A DNA stretch of 22,502 nt from Actinomycetota bacterium (GTDB taxonomy: Bacteria > Actinomycetota > Thermoleophilia > Gaiellales > Gaiellaceae): assembly GCA_003162235.1 (NCBI GenBank), contig PMMN01000073.1, positions 6,413-28,914 on the forward strand. The letters are read 5' to 3'. Made by a program: the position numbers and the translations under genes. This document shows positions 15,604-22,275 of the stretch, in pieces. Each line of letters begins with the position of its first letter. Positions within the stretch are counted from its first letter, which is position 1. Below the pieces are notes generated by a model. The model worked only from the letters and a program-made list of their open reading frames with translations. It did not search any database and was not told where the DNA came from.

Positions 15604-16614
15604 TTGAACAGGCAGCGGCGTGCGCTGATAACGGGGATCGGCGGACAAGACGGTTCCTACCTCGCCGAGCTCCTCATCGCCGAGAACTACGAGGTATTTG
15701 GCTTCGATCGCCTGCCTCTGGCCGAAGATTACGAGAATCTGGCGGCCATTCACGATCGCGTCGAGATCGTTCATGCCGACCTCGTCGACGAGCGCTCGCT
15801 CTTCGATGCGCTCGATCACTGCCGCCCGAACGAGGTCTACAACCTGGCCTCGGGCTCCTTCGTGCCGGCCTCCTGGCAGCAGCCGGTGCTAACCGCTCAG
15901 CTGGCGGCCGTCGGCGTGACCTCGATCCTGGAGGCGATCCGTCGCATCGATCCCGCCATCCGCTTCTACCAGGCTTCCTCGAGCGAGATCTTCGGCGAGC
16001 CGGTCGAATCGCCTCAGAACGAGCAGACGCCGCTCAACCCGCTGACGCCCTACGGTGTCGCGAAGGCCTATGGGCACTTCATCACACGCAGCTTCCGCCA
16101 CCACTACGGAATTCACGCCTGCGCAGGCATCCTCTACAACCACGAATCGCCGCGCCGCCCGATCGACTTCGTGCCGCGCAAGATCGCGCATGCCGCCGCG
16201 GCGATCAAGCTCGGACTGGAGGAAGAGCTTTTACTCGGCGACCTCGACGCCAAACGCGACTGGGGTTACGCGGCTGACTATGTCCGTGCAATGTGGTTGA
16301 TGCTCCAGGCCAGCGAGCCGAGCGACTACGTGATCGCGACCGGCGAGCTTCACTCGGTGCGCGAGCTGGTTGAGTGCGCCTTCGCGCGCGTCGAGCTCGA
16401 CTGGCGCGAGTACGTGAAGATCGACGAGTCGCTCGTGCGCGGCCCGGCGGAGCTGCACGACCTCGTCGGCGACCCGAGCAAGGCGCGCCGCGAGCTAGGT
16501 TGGAGTCCGAGCGTCGACTTCGAAGGAGTGGTGCAGATGCTCGTGGATGCCGAGCTGGCTCGACTAGACGGCGCCTCGCCGGCATCCGAAAAACCGAGAA
16601 CGGAGGCACCGTGA
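15604..16614 (+). CDS. gmd: GDP-mannose 4,6-dehydratase
   Basis: Extended SDR of 336 residues converting GDP-D-mannose to GDP-4-keto-6-deoxy-D-mannose with NADP. Family signatures are ALITGIGGQDGSYLAELL (7-24), NLASGSFVPASW (80-91), QASSSEIFGE (123-132, catalytic Ser126 and Glu128), NPLTPYGVAKAYGH (145-158, Tyr150 and Lys154), LYNHESPRR (about 177-185) and LGDLDAKRDWGYAADYV. The segment after ESPRR reads RPIDFVPRKI where most GMDs have GxxFVTRKI, a small departure. The start is TTG 15604, immediately before the first strand. The stop overlaps the GTG of the acyl ligase gene (GTGA, 16611-16614). With the GDP-fucose synthase at 7160 it supplies GDP-L-fucose; it could also feed a GDP-rhamnose-type branch. 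Confidence 0.92.
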   Translation: MNRQRRALITGIGGQDGSYLAELLIAENYEVFGFDRLPLAEDYENLAAIHDRVEIVHADLVDERSLFDALDHCRPNEVYNLASGSFVPASWQQPVLTAQLAAVGVTSILEAIRRIDPAIRFYQASSSEIFGEPVESPQNEQTPLNPLTPYGVAKAYGHFITRSFRHHYGIHACAGILYNHESPRRPIDFVPRKIAHAAAAIKLGLEEELLLGDLDAKRDWGYAADYVRAMWLMLQASEPSDYVIATGELHSVRELVECAFARVELDWREYVKIDESLVRGPAELHDLVGDPSKARRELGWSPSVDFEGVVQMLVDAELARLDGASPASEKPRTEAP

Positions 16615-18152
16615 CAGCGCGCACCCTCAACGAGATGCTCGCCCAAAGCGTCGCGCGCTTCGGCGACAAGGCGGCGTTCATCTTCAAGGGCGAGATCATG
16701 ACCTTCGCCCAGCTCGCCGACGAGATCGAGCACTGCGCGGCGGGCTTGTCCGAGCTCGGGATCGCCAAGGGCGACACCTTCGGCATCGTGATGCGAAACT
16801 GCCCCGAGTTCGTCATCCTCTCCTTCGCCCTCTCGAGGCTCGGCGCCGTGGCAGTGCCGGTCAATTTCCTCGAGAAAGCCGATCGCATCGCTTTTATCTT
16901 CAACGACGCCGAGGTTAAGGGCTGCCTGACCTCCAAGGACTTCCTGCGCACGATCCGCGAGGCCAAAGAGTCGGTCCCGACGCTGGAGCACATCTTTCTG
17001 CGCGATCCGGGCGGCGACGAGCCGGCGCTGGAGACGATCTACCGCCACCCGCTCGACGAGGCTGCCGGCCCCGAGGTGTCCCCGAACGACCTCGTGCTGC
17101 TGATCTACACCGCCGGCACGACCGGCCTGCCCAAGGGCGTGATGCTGACCCAGCGCAACTTGCTTTCCAGCGTCGAGTCCTGCCTGCTCGCGTTCGATTT
17201 GACCAACAAGGACCGGGTCATGTGCGTGCTGCCGATGTTCCACTCCTTCGCCTGGACGACCAACGTGATCCTGCCGCTCCGCCTCGGGGCGACGACGGTC
17301 GTGATCGAGAGCCTGCTTCCCCTACCGCCGGCCCTGAAGCAGATCTGGAAACACAAGGTCACGCTCGTTTGCTGCATCCCGCAGGTCTACTCCGCCCTCG
17401 TCCAGCACATACACGGGCCTAAGGCTTGGCTGCTGCGCCTGCTCAACCCGCTCGACATGGCCATCTCAGGCGCCGCTCCGCTACCGGCCGCGGTGCAGAT
17501 CAAGTTCGAGAAGACCTTCGGCACGGCGCTCCTCGAGGGCTATGGACTTACCGAAGCGGCGCCGGCCGTGTCGGTAAATCCCCGCTACGGAGCCCACAAG
17601 CCGGGCACCGTCGGGCTGCCACTTCCGGGCATCGATATCAAGATCGTCGACGACGACGAGCGCGAGCTCGAAACACCAGAGATCGGCGAGGTCTGCGTGC
17701 GCGGCGACAACATCATGGCGGGCTACTACAAGCGGCCCGAGGAGACGAAGGAGGCCTTCACCGCCGACGGCTGGCTGAAGACGGGCGATCTCGGCTTCCT
17801 CGACTCGGACGGCTACTTGACGCTGGTCGACCGCAAGAAGGACTTGATCATCGTCAAGGGGTTCAACGTCTATCCACAAGAAGTGGAGGCTGCGCTTGTC
17901 GATCACCCGGCGGTAGCCGAGGTGGCCGCGGTAGGTATCCCGGACGCAAGCGGCGACGAGAGCGTGCGCGTCTTCGTCGTGCTCGAGCCCGGCCAGAGCA
18001 TCAAGCCGAGGGAGCTGATCGCCTTCGGTCGGGAAACCCTCGCCACCTACAAGATCCCCAGGGACGTCGAGTTCGTGGACGAGCTGCCGAAGAACGCGCT
18101 CGGCAAAGTGCTGAAGCGGGAACTGCGCGAGGGTGCGACGAAGAGCGCCTGA
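16611..18152 (+). CDS. Acyl-CoA synthetase / acyl-AMP ligase (ANL superfamily)
   Basis: Adenylate-forming enzyme of 513 residues, most like medium/long-chain fatty acyl-CoA ligases. Core motifs in order: YTAGTTGLPKG (about 166-176, P-loop), PMFHSFAW (about 207-214), GYGLTEAAP (about 309-317), DGWLKTGDLGF (about 385-395), DRKKDLIIVKGFNVYPQEVE (about 407-426) and PKNALGKVLKREL (about 492-504) with the C-terminal catalytic Lys. All expected residues are present, so it should be active. The start is GTG 16611, overlapping the gmd stop, with GGAGG four bases upstream. Translational coupling to a nucleotide-sugar gene is unusual and suggests that acyl activation serves the same product, for example acylated glycan or glycolipid. 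Substrate is unknown; no acyl carrier protein or acyltransferase was seen nearby. Confidence 0.88.
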   Translation: MTARTLNEMLAQSVARFGDKAAFIFKGEIMTFAQLADEIEHCAAGLSELGIAKGDTFGIVMRNCPEFVILSFALSRLGAVAVPVNFLEKADRIAFIFNDAEVKGCLTSKDFLRTIREAKESVPTLEHIFLRDPGGDEPALETIYRHPLDEAAGPEVSPNDLVLLIYTAGTTGLPKGVMLTQRNLLSSVESCLLAFDLTNKDRVMCVLPMFHSFAWTTNVILPLRLGATTVVIESLLPLPPALKQIWKHKVTLVCCIPQVYSALVQHIHGPKAWLLRLLNPLDMAISGAAPLPAAVQIKFEKTFGTALLEGYGLTEAAPAVSVNPRYGAHKPGTVGLPLPGIDIKIVDDDERELETPEIGEVCVRGDNIMAGYYKRPEETKEAFTADGWLKTGDLGFLDSDGYLTLVDRKKDLIIVKGFNVYPQEVEAALVDHPAVAEVAAVGIPDASGDESVRVFVVLEPGQSIKPRELIAFGRETLATYKIPRDVEFVDELPKNALGKVLKRELREGATKSA

Positions 18153-18157
18153 AAGCT

Positions 18158-19222
18158 CTAGGAGATGAGCTCCCGGTAGACACGGTCGTGCTCGCGCGCA
18201 CAACGCTCCCAGGTGAAGCCGCGCGCCTGCTCGATGCCCTTCTCCTTCAGCTCATCGGGATGGTCGAGCGCTTCGGCGACCGCTGCGGCTATCTCCTCGG
18301 GCTCGGTCGGATCGAAGTAACGGGCGGCCTCGCCGCACACCTCCGGTAAAGAGGCGACCCGCGAGCAGGCGACCGGGCAGCCGCTCGCCAGCGCCTCCAG
18401 CGGCGGCTGCCCGAAGCCCTCGTAAAGGCTCGGGAAGACAAGGCAGGAGGCGCGCCGGTAGAGCGACGCTAGCTCTTCGAGCGGCACGTGCCCGAGCGCC
18501 TGCACTCCCTCGGGAAGCTGTTTTCCCTCGTGCCCGGAGCCGGTCAGAACCAGCCTCAGCTCGGGCCGCTCGCGGCGAAGGAGCGCAAACGCCTCGAACA
18601 GGCGCTCGTGGTTTTTGTGCGGCCAATTGTTCGCCGGGTAAAGAAGGAAGGGCTCGCGCTGCTCTTCCCCCGGCTGGAAGACCTCATGGTCGACGGCGAG
18701 ATAGATGACCCGCACCTTCTCCGGCGCAAGGCCGAGGTGCTCGACGAGCGCCTGCTTGGCGTGCTCGGAAATGGTGATCACTATTTCGCTGCGCCGGGCC
18801 GTCCGGTTATAGACGAGCTTGCGGTAAGCGAGCTCGGCGCGCGAGAAGAAGCGCGGAAAGACCTCGTGCTGGATATCGAGGACGCTCGTCACGACCGGCG
18901 GCCGGCGAAGCGGCGGCACCATCACGCTGAGCGGGAAATGGATCGCCTCCAGCCGCTCGATCTCGAGCTCCCGTTTGATCCGGCCGGGGAAGGCGGCCGC
19001 CAGCGACATCGCCGCCACGCGCCCCGGCATCGTGCGCGAAGCCCGGTAGGAAGAAGCGACTATCGACTCCAGCCCGTCGCCGGCATCAGGCGCAAGGCTC
19101 GGCAAGAAAACGCGGTATTCGAGCTCTCCTACCTGCGCGAGCGCCCTTACGAGCGCCCGCACATAGGTCTCCGAGCCCCCGCTGATTCGCGGCACCAGCG
19201 TGAGCAGACTGATTCCGATCAC
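18158..19222 (-). CDS. GT4 family glycosyltransferase
   Basis: Predicted cytoplasmic GT-B glycosyltransferase of 354 residues. It opens MIGISLLTLVPRISGGSETYV, with the Gly-Gly acceptor loop. TSVLDIQHEVFPRFFS, ITISEHAKQALVEHLG and VIYLAVDHEVF mark the end of the acceptor domain. The donor domain has YPANNWPHKNHERLFEAF (His-Lys phosphate-binding pair), LVLTGSGHEG, LGHVPLEELASLYRRA and the E-x7-E motif EGFGQPPLEALASGCPVA, then SLPEVCGEAA. This set resembles the mannosyltransferase B-like branch. The start codon is GTG 19222, with TAGGCT seven bases upstream and no Shine-Dalgarno, so the message is probably leaderless. It converges on the acyl ligase gene with five bases between the stops. It is the last glycan gene of the window. 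Confidence 0.88.
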   Translation of the reverse strand: MIGISLLTLVPRISGGSETYVRALVRALAQVGELEYRVFLPSLAPDAGDGLESIVASSYRASRTMPGRVAAMSLAAAFPGRIKRELEIERLEAIHFPLSVMVPPLRRPPVVTSVLDIQHEVFPRFFSRAELAYRKLVYNRTARRSEIVITISEHAKQALVEHLGLAPEKVRVIYLAVDHEVFQPGEEQREPFLLYPANNWPHKNHERLFEAFALLRRERPELRLVLTGSGHEGKQLPEGVQALGHVPLEELASLYRRASCLVFPSLYEGFGQPPLEALASGCPVACSRVASLPEVCGEAARYFDPTEPEEIAAAVAEALDHPDELKEKGIEQARGFTWERCAREHDRVYRELIS

Positions 19223-19228
19223 GGGACG

Positions 19229-19234
19229 AGCCTA
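19229..19234 (-). promoter_or_regulatory. Putative -10 element (TAGGCT) of the last GT4 gene
   Basis: On the minus strand TAGGCT ends 7 bases before the GTG at 19222, which places the predicted transcript start exactly on the start codon. The -35 position shows no clear match. Confidence 0.48.
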
Positions 19235-19420
19235 GCGTCTCGCGCGGCCGAGATATTCGTTCACGGAGACGGATAAGGCGTGCTGGTGCTCGACGCCGGT
19301 GGTGTGCGTGTGCTCCTCGGCCGCTGGCGCAAGGGCGCTCCGGAAGCTATACCGAGCTCCTAAATCGCACTCTTTCGCCACCCCCGTACCGACCCCGATG
19401 CAACGCGTCTCCGCTTGAGC

Positions 19421-19426
19421 TAACGT
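19421..19426 (+). promoter_or_regulatory. Putative -10 element (TAACGT)
   Basis: TAACGT ends 7 bases before an ATG at 19433. It would serve as promoter for the small ORF and the two genes behind it. Confidence 0.3.
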
Positions 19427-19432
19427 CGCAGT

Positions 19433-19579
19433 ATGGAGTCCCATCGACTCGGCTCTACGGCGATCTCGCACTTATCGCCCGCCGGCTTGCGGCTAGGACG
19501 TGCGGAGAGGCGCGGCGCCGAGCGGCCGCAGAGGGGCTGGATCAACGACGCTTTTTCGGAGGTACTGCCGGCATGGTGA
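19433..19579 (+). CDS. Possible leaderless small ORF (48 aa) overlapping the next gene start
   Basis: ATG 19433 opens a 48-residue frame (starts MESHRLGSTA, ends DAFSEVLPAW) whose TGA lies inside the start of the 93-aa gene, an overlap of seven bases. It has no recognised domain and is Arg-rich in the middle. A TANNNT element at leaderless spacing precedes it. The overlap would allow translational coupling; the alternative is that this is plain leader sequence and only the GGAGGT-preceded ATG 19573 is used. Confidence 0.28.
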   Translation: MESHRLGSTAISHLSPAGLRLGRAERRGAERPQRGWINDAFSEVLPAW

Positions 19580-19854
19580 CTCGCGCTTGTCCAGATTGGC
19601 CAACCTTGATGGAGCTCGATCCCGACCTTCAGTTCAAGCACTACACGGCCGCCGAGGCACGGCTTCCGGCCGAGGTGTTGATGAGGGTGCCCGGTCTCAC
19701 GCTCCCCAATATCGAGATCTGCTGCGACCTCGATCATCACGTCTTCTACCGCGAGCACACCCACGCCGAGCTCGCCACCGTGCTCGGCGAGGGCGACTGG
19801 TTCGAGGTTCAGGACTGGGCGAAGCGGAAGAGGGAGCAGCGGCGCGGGCGGTGA
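19573..19854 (+). CDS. Unknown small protein (93 aa), Cys/His-rich centre
   Basis: I do not recognise a family. The protein is 93 residues, probably cytoplasmic, with no signal peptide or membrane segment. Its centre, IEICCDLDHHVFYREHTHAE (47-66), gathers Cys50, Cys51, Asp52, Asp54, His55, His56, His62 and His64 and could bind a metal. The C-terminus is strongly basic (KRKREQRRGR). ATG 19573 has GGAGGT nine bases upstream, a good ribosome binding site. The stop overlaps the next start by 4 bases (GTGA, 19851-19854), so it is almost certainly co-translated with the DUF4037 protein and may act with it. Coding status is supported by codon-position GC bias, the ribosome binding site and the overlap. 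Confidence 0.7.
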   Translation: MVTRACPDWPTLMELDPDLQFKHYTAAEARLPAEVLMRVPGLTLPNIEICCDLDHHVFYREHTHAELATVLGEGDWFEVQDWAKRKREQRRGR

Positions 19855-20987
19855 ACGCTCCGGAGCCGCCCCCTGATCTGTCTGCGACCGTCGAAGGTGA
19901 GTTTCTACCCGGCCTGACCCTGGCCCGTGACTTCTTCTCCGAGATCGTTCAACCGCTGCTGACCGAGCACACGCCGGGATTTCCCTATGCCGCCGCGCTG
20001 ATCGGGCCCGGCTCCGATGTGCTCGGCTTCGACACACCCGTCTCGAGCGACCACGACTGGGGCCCGCGCTTGCAGCTCTTTTTACCCGAGCGCGAGCTCC
20101 CCGAGCGCGCCAGCCTGCTCAAGCGCGTGCTGGCGAGCGAGCTGCCGACCGAGTTCCGCGGCTTCGCCACCTCCTTCGCGCCGGTGGACGCGAACGGGCA
20201 CAGGCGCCCGCAAGCGAATGCGCGACCTCCGCTAGACCATCTGATTGAGATCACCTCGGTCGGTCGCTACAGCCGAAGATTGCTCGGCTTCGATCCGCTC
20301 GAAGGAATGAGCACGCAGCGCTGGTTGCTCGTCCCGCAAGAGCGACTGCTCGAGCTCACCGGCGGCGAGGTCTTTCTCGACTCCGTGGGCGAGCTGACCA
20401 GCCTACGCGAGCGCCTCGATTACTACCCGAAGCAGGTCTGGATCTACCTGATGGCGGCGCAATGGCGAAAGATCGCCCAGCGTGAGGCATTGGTGGCGCG
20501 CGCCGGCGTCGGCGGCGACGATCTCGGCTCGCGCCTAGTTCTGGCGGGGCTCGTACGCGAGATCGTCCGCCTCGCCTTCCTGCTCGATCGCCGCTACGCG
20601 CCCTGGGACCAGTGGCTCGCCCGCGCACTCGCCCACCTTCGTCGCGCTTCGCGCCTGGCACCCCTGCTCGCGCGCGCCCTCTCGGCCTACGACTGGATGC
20701 AACGCGAGCTACGGCTGATGGATGCATACGCGATCCTCGCCGCCCTGCACAACAACCTCGGCCTGACCGAGCCGCTCGAGACCGCAAGCGAGCGGGGACC
20801 GCGCGGGTTCCTCACCATCCACGCCGAACGGTTCGCAAGCGCCCTGGCCGAGAAGATCGAGGACGACGAGCTGAAGGCGCTGCTACCGGCGCTCACGGGC
20901 GGCGTCGACCAGCTGCTGGCAAGCGACGAGGCACTGCTCGATCCGGCGCTGCTCGCTCGCCTCTCGGACTTCTACGCCGGAGGCTAG
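19851..20987 (+). CDS. DUF4037 protein, nucleotidyltransferase-like
   Basis: Protein of 378 residues matching the DUF4037 pattern. The N-terminal part has AAALIGPGSDVLGFDTPVSS followed by DHDWGPRLQLFL (about 47-78). This resembles a nucleotidyltransferase-fold active site: Gly54-Ser55, then the acidic pair Asp67/Asp69. The middle has QRWLLVPQERLLELTGGEVF, YYPKQVWIYLMAAQWRKIAQ and VGGDDLGSRLVLAGLVREIV, all typical of the family, and a helical C-terminal domain. Family function is not established; adenylyl- or other nucleotidyl-transfer is suggested by the fold only. The start is GTG 19851, overlapping the stop of the 93-aa gene; the frame is open upstream but would overlap that gene fully. It is the last plus-strand gene before a 518-base non-coding region. 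Confidence 0.82.
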   Translation: MNAPEPPPDLSATVEGEFLPGLTLARDFFSEIVQPLLTEHTPGFPYAAALIGPGSDVLGFDTPVSSDHDWGPRLQLFLPERELPERASLLKRVLASELPTEFRGFATSFAPVDANGHRRPQANARPPLDHLIEITSVGRYSRRLLGFDPLEGMSTQRWLLVPQERLLELTGGEVFLDSVGELTSLRERLDYYPKQVWIYLMAAQWRKIAQREALVARAGVGGDDLGSRLVLAGLVREIVRLAFLLDRRYAPWDQWLARALAHLRRASRLAPLLARALSAYDWMQRELRLMDAYAILAALHNNLGLTEPLETASERGPRGFLTIHAERFASALAEKIEDDELKALLPALTGGVDQLLASDEALLDPALLARLSDFYAGG

Positions 20988-21013
20988 GAGAACACCCCAA
21001 AAGCCCGGCTCGG

Positions 21014-21027
21014 CGCAGATATCTGCG
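21014..21027. repeat. Perfect 14-base palindrome
   Basis: CGCAGATATCTGCG is fully self-complementary and lies 26 bases after the DUF4037 stop codon. It could be a dimeric-regulator site or the tip of an RNA hairpin. Confidence 0.5.
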
Positions 21028-21045
21028 TCCCTCTACGAGCACAAA

Positions 21046-21091
21046 GCGGGGAGGGCGTTCGCTTGAGAGCGGGCATGGCGCAGATCCCCGC
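21046..21091 (+). repeat. Hairpin with nested stem
   Basis: GCGGGGA (21046-21052) pairs with TCCCCGC (21085-21091). Inside, GTTCGCT-tgag-AGCGGGC (21057-21074) folds as a second stem containing two G-U pairs. Confidence 0.45.
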
Positions 21092-21147
21092 CCGGCCGAA
21101 TACCGAGGCGAAGGCAAACAGTGATCCGGATGCGCAGCGAGGAGCTG

Positions 21148-21190
21148 CAGCCGCCGGCGACCGAGGGGCGTGAGACGTCGCCGGCTGCTG
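21148..21190. repeat. Inverted repeat, 13 paired bases with one mismatch
   Basis: CAGC-C-GCCGGCGAC (21148-21161) pairs with GTCGCCGGC-T-GCTG (21177-21190). Nine inner pairs are perfect, followed by one mismatch and four more pairs; the loop is 15 bases. Confidence 0.55.
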
Positions 21191-21221
21191 GTCTTCGAGG
21201 CGCATTTTGGCCCGGCGACGA

Positions 21222-21273
21222 CCGCAAGCTCTCACCAGGGGTTGGGGGACCCTTCTCGGTGATGAGCTTGCGG
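21222..21273 (+). repeat. Inverted repeat, 15 bp with one bulge; terminator-like on the plus strand
   Basis: CCGCAAGCTC-TCACC (21222-21236) pairs with GGTGA-T-GAGCTTGCGG (21258-21273). A single T bulges and the loop is 21 bases. TTTT follows at 21276-21279, so it could end plus-strand transcripts from the DUF4037 gene, though 235 bases after its stop. Confidence 0.6.
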
Positions 21274-21279
21274 CGTTTT

Positions 21280-21324
21280 CCGGAGCAAGTCCGCTCGCTT
21301 CGCTCGCATTGCGACTTGCTCCGG
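21280..21324. repeat. Inverted repeat, perfect 12-bp stem with 21-base loop
   Basis: CCGGAGCAAGTC (21280-21291) pairs perfectly with GACTTGCTCCGG (21313-21324). The loop is again 21 bases and contains CGCTCGCTTCGCTCGC, an internal direct repeat. Confidence 0.62.
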
Positions 21325-21451
21325 CGTTCAATCGAGCGTTGAGCTGCTCCTACTAGCGGGGCGGGCTAACCGGGATTGTGGGCAGGGCCCCCGCGAAGGT
21401 TGGGACGGCGTTGAGTGAGCCGCGCGATTGCCAGATCCCGTGTCCCCAGCG

Positions 21452-21477
21452 AAAATAGATAAACCTCCGTCCGGAGG
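21452..21477 (-). terminator. Rho-independent terminator of the response regulator gene
   Basis: On the minus strand CCTCCG-ga-CGGAGG (21477 to 21464) is followed by TTTATCTATTTT (21463 to 21452). A GC stem with a T-rich tract about 28 bases after the stop codon is the textbook layout and the clearest terminator in the window. Confidence 0.75.
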
Positions 21478-21505
21478 CGATGAACCTTTCCCTCCGAGTC
21501 GCCTA

Positions 21506-22132
21506 CTAGGCGATCAGCGACTGGCGGATTGCCGTGGCGACGGCCTCGGTGCGCGTGTCGGCGTCGAGCTTGGCCATCGCCTTGCGCACGTGCGTGCGGA
21601 CAGTCTCGGGCGAGATGAAGAGTGCCTTGCCGATCTCCTCGTTGGAGTGGCCGTCGGACAGCATGCGCAGGACGTCGCGCTCGCGCTGAGTGAGCTGTTT
21701 GATCTTGGCGGTGGCGGCCGGGCTGGAGATGACGCCGGCGAGCACCGGGTCTACGTAGGTGCGCCCCTCGGCGACGAGCTGCACGGCTCGCACGATCTCG
21801 GCCAGCGGCGCCTCCTTGGAGATGAAGCCGCGGGCTCCCGCATCGAGCGCCTCGATCAGAAGCGCCTGCTCGCTGTAGGCCGTGTAGAGGATCACGTAGG
21901 TGTCGGGCGTGGTCCGGGAGCAGCGGCGCGCGACCTCGATTCCGTCCATCCTTGGCATGCGCAGGTCGAGCAGGGCGACCTTCGGGTGGATGCTCTGGAT
22001 CGCAGCCAGTGCCTCCTCGCCGTCTCTCGCCTGACCCGCGACCTCGATTCCTCCCGAGGCCAGCACTTCAGAAACCGCCTGTACGACTGCGGGGTGATCG
22101 TCTGCCACCAAGCAAGTGATTGCGTCGGTCAT
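21506..22132 (-). CDS. NarL/FixJ-family response regulator
   Basis: Two-component response regulator of 208 residues. The receiver domain (about 4-120) has the acidic pair Asp11-Asp12, the phosphoacceptor Asp56 in LLDLRMPRMDG, Thr84 and the invariant Lys106 in FISKEAP. A LuxR-type HTH (about 145-205) follows a short linker, with LTQRERDVLRMLSDGHSNEEIGKALFISPETVRTH in register, so it should bind DNA as a phosphorylation-dependent dimer. Start 22132 begins the protein just before the first receiver strand; an ATG at 22165 would add 11 residues without domain content. TAGCAT lies nine bases upstream of 22132 and there is no Shine-Dalgarno sequence. It diverges from a histidine kinase gene, its likely partner. 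Targets are unknown. Confidence 0.92.
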   Translation of the reverse strand: MTDAITCLVADDHPAVVQAVSEVLASGGIEVAGQARDGEEALAAIQSIHPKVALLDLRMPRMDGIEVARRCSRTTPDTYVILYTAYSEQALLIEALDAGARGFISKEAPLAEIVRAVQLVAEGRTYVDPVLAGVISSPAATAKIKQLTQRERDVLRMLSDGHSNEEIGKALFISPETVRTHVRKAMAKLDADTRTEAVATAIRQSLIA

Positions 22133-22140
22133 TGGTTCTG

Positions 22141-22146
22141 ATGCTA
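22141..22146 (-). promoter_or_regulatory. Putative -10 element (TAGCAT) of the response regulator gene
   Basis: On the minus strand TAGCAT ends nine bases before ATG 22132. It lies inside the extended frame that would start at 22165, which favours the shorter protein. Confidence 0.38.
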
Positions 22147-22275
22147 TCGCGCCGAGAGCGGGCATATGATCACCGCTCTATTTATCGTCCTCTTGGTCGA
22201 AAACTTTCGCTGCCAGGTTCCGACCTCCTTCAGTACCTCCATACTTGGGCCTACGAGCTGAGGAAAGGCAAGCCA

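Larger units (their letters stand above)
19223..19572. other. 350-base intergenic region between divergent units
   Basis: The segment separates the minus-strand GT4 gene from the plus-strand 93-aa gene. It holds a TAGGCT element for the former (19229-19234), TAACGT (19421-19426) followed by a possible leaderless 48-codon ORF (19433-19579), and GGAGGT (19558-19563) in front of ATG 19573. No repeat, RNA gene or larger ORF with coding character was recognised in 19235-19420. Confidence 0.6.
20988..21505. other. 518-base non-coding region rich in inverted repeats
   Basis: It lies between the convergent DUF4037 and response-regulator genes. No convincing ORF: short frames (for example GTG 21121 to 21342) run across perfect hairpins and match nothing. 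It holds a 14-base palindrome (21014-21027), hairpins at 21046-21091, 21148-21190, 21222-21273, 21280-21324 and a weaker one at 21356-21394, and the terminator of the minus-strand gene (21452-21477). GGCGCAGAT occurs twice (21012-21020, 21077-21085). A structured RNA, a mobile palindromic element or stacked terminators are all possible. Confidence 0.6.

Noticed and set aside
19232..19471. 79-codon minus-strand frame in the 350-base gap
   Set aside because: No start signals, no motif, and it overlaps the upstream region of the minus-strand GT4 gene.
21292..21307. CGCTCGCTTCGCTCGC as a CRISPR-like or tandem repeat
   Set aside because: Only two partial copies within a hairpin loop; no repeat-spacer periodicity anywhere in the window.
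21121..21342. 73-codon frame in the non-coding region
   Set aside because: It crosses three strong inverted repeats, lacks a ribosome binding site or start-proximal -10, and has no recognisable domain.
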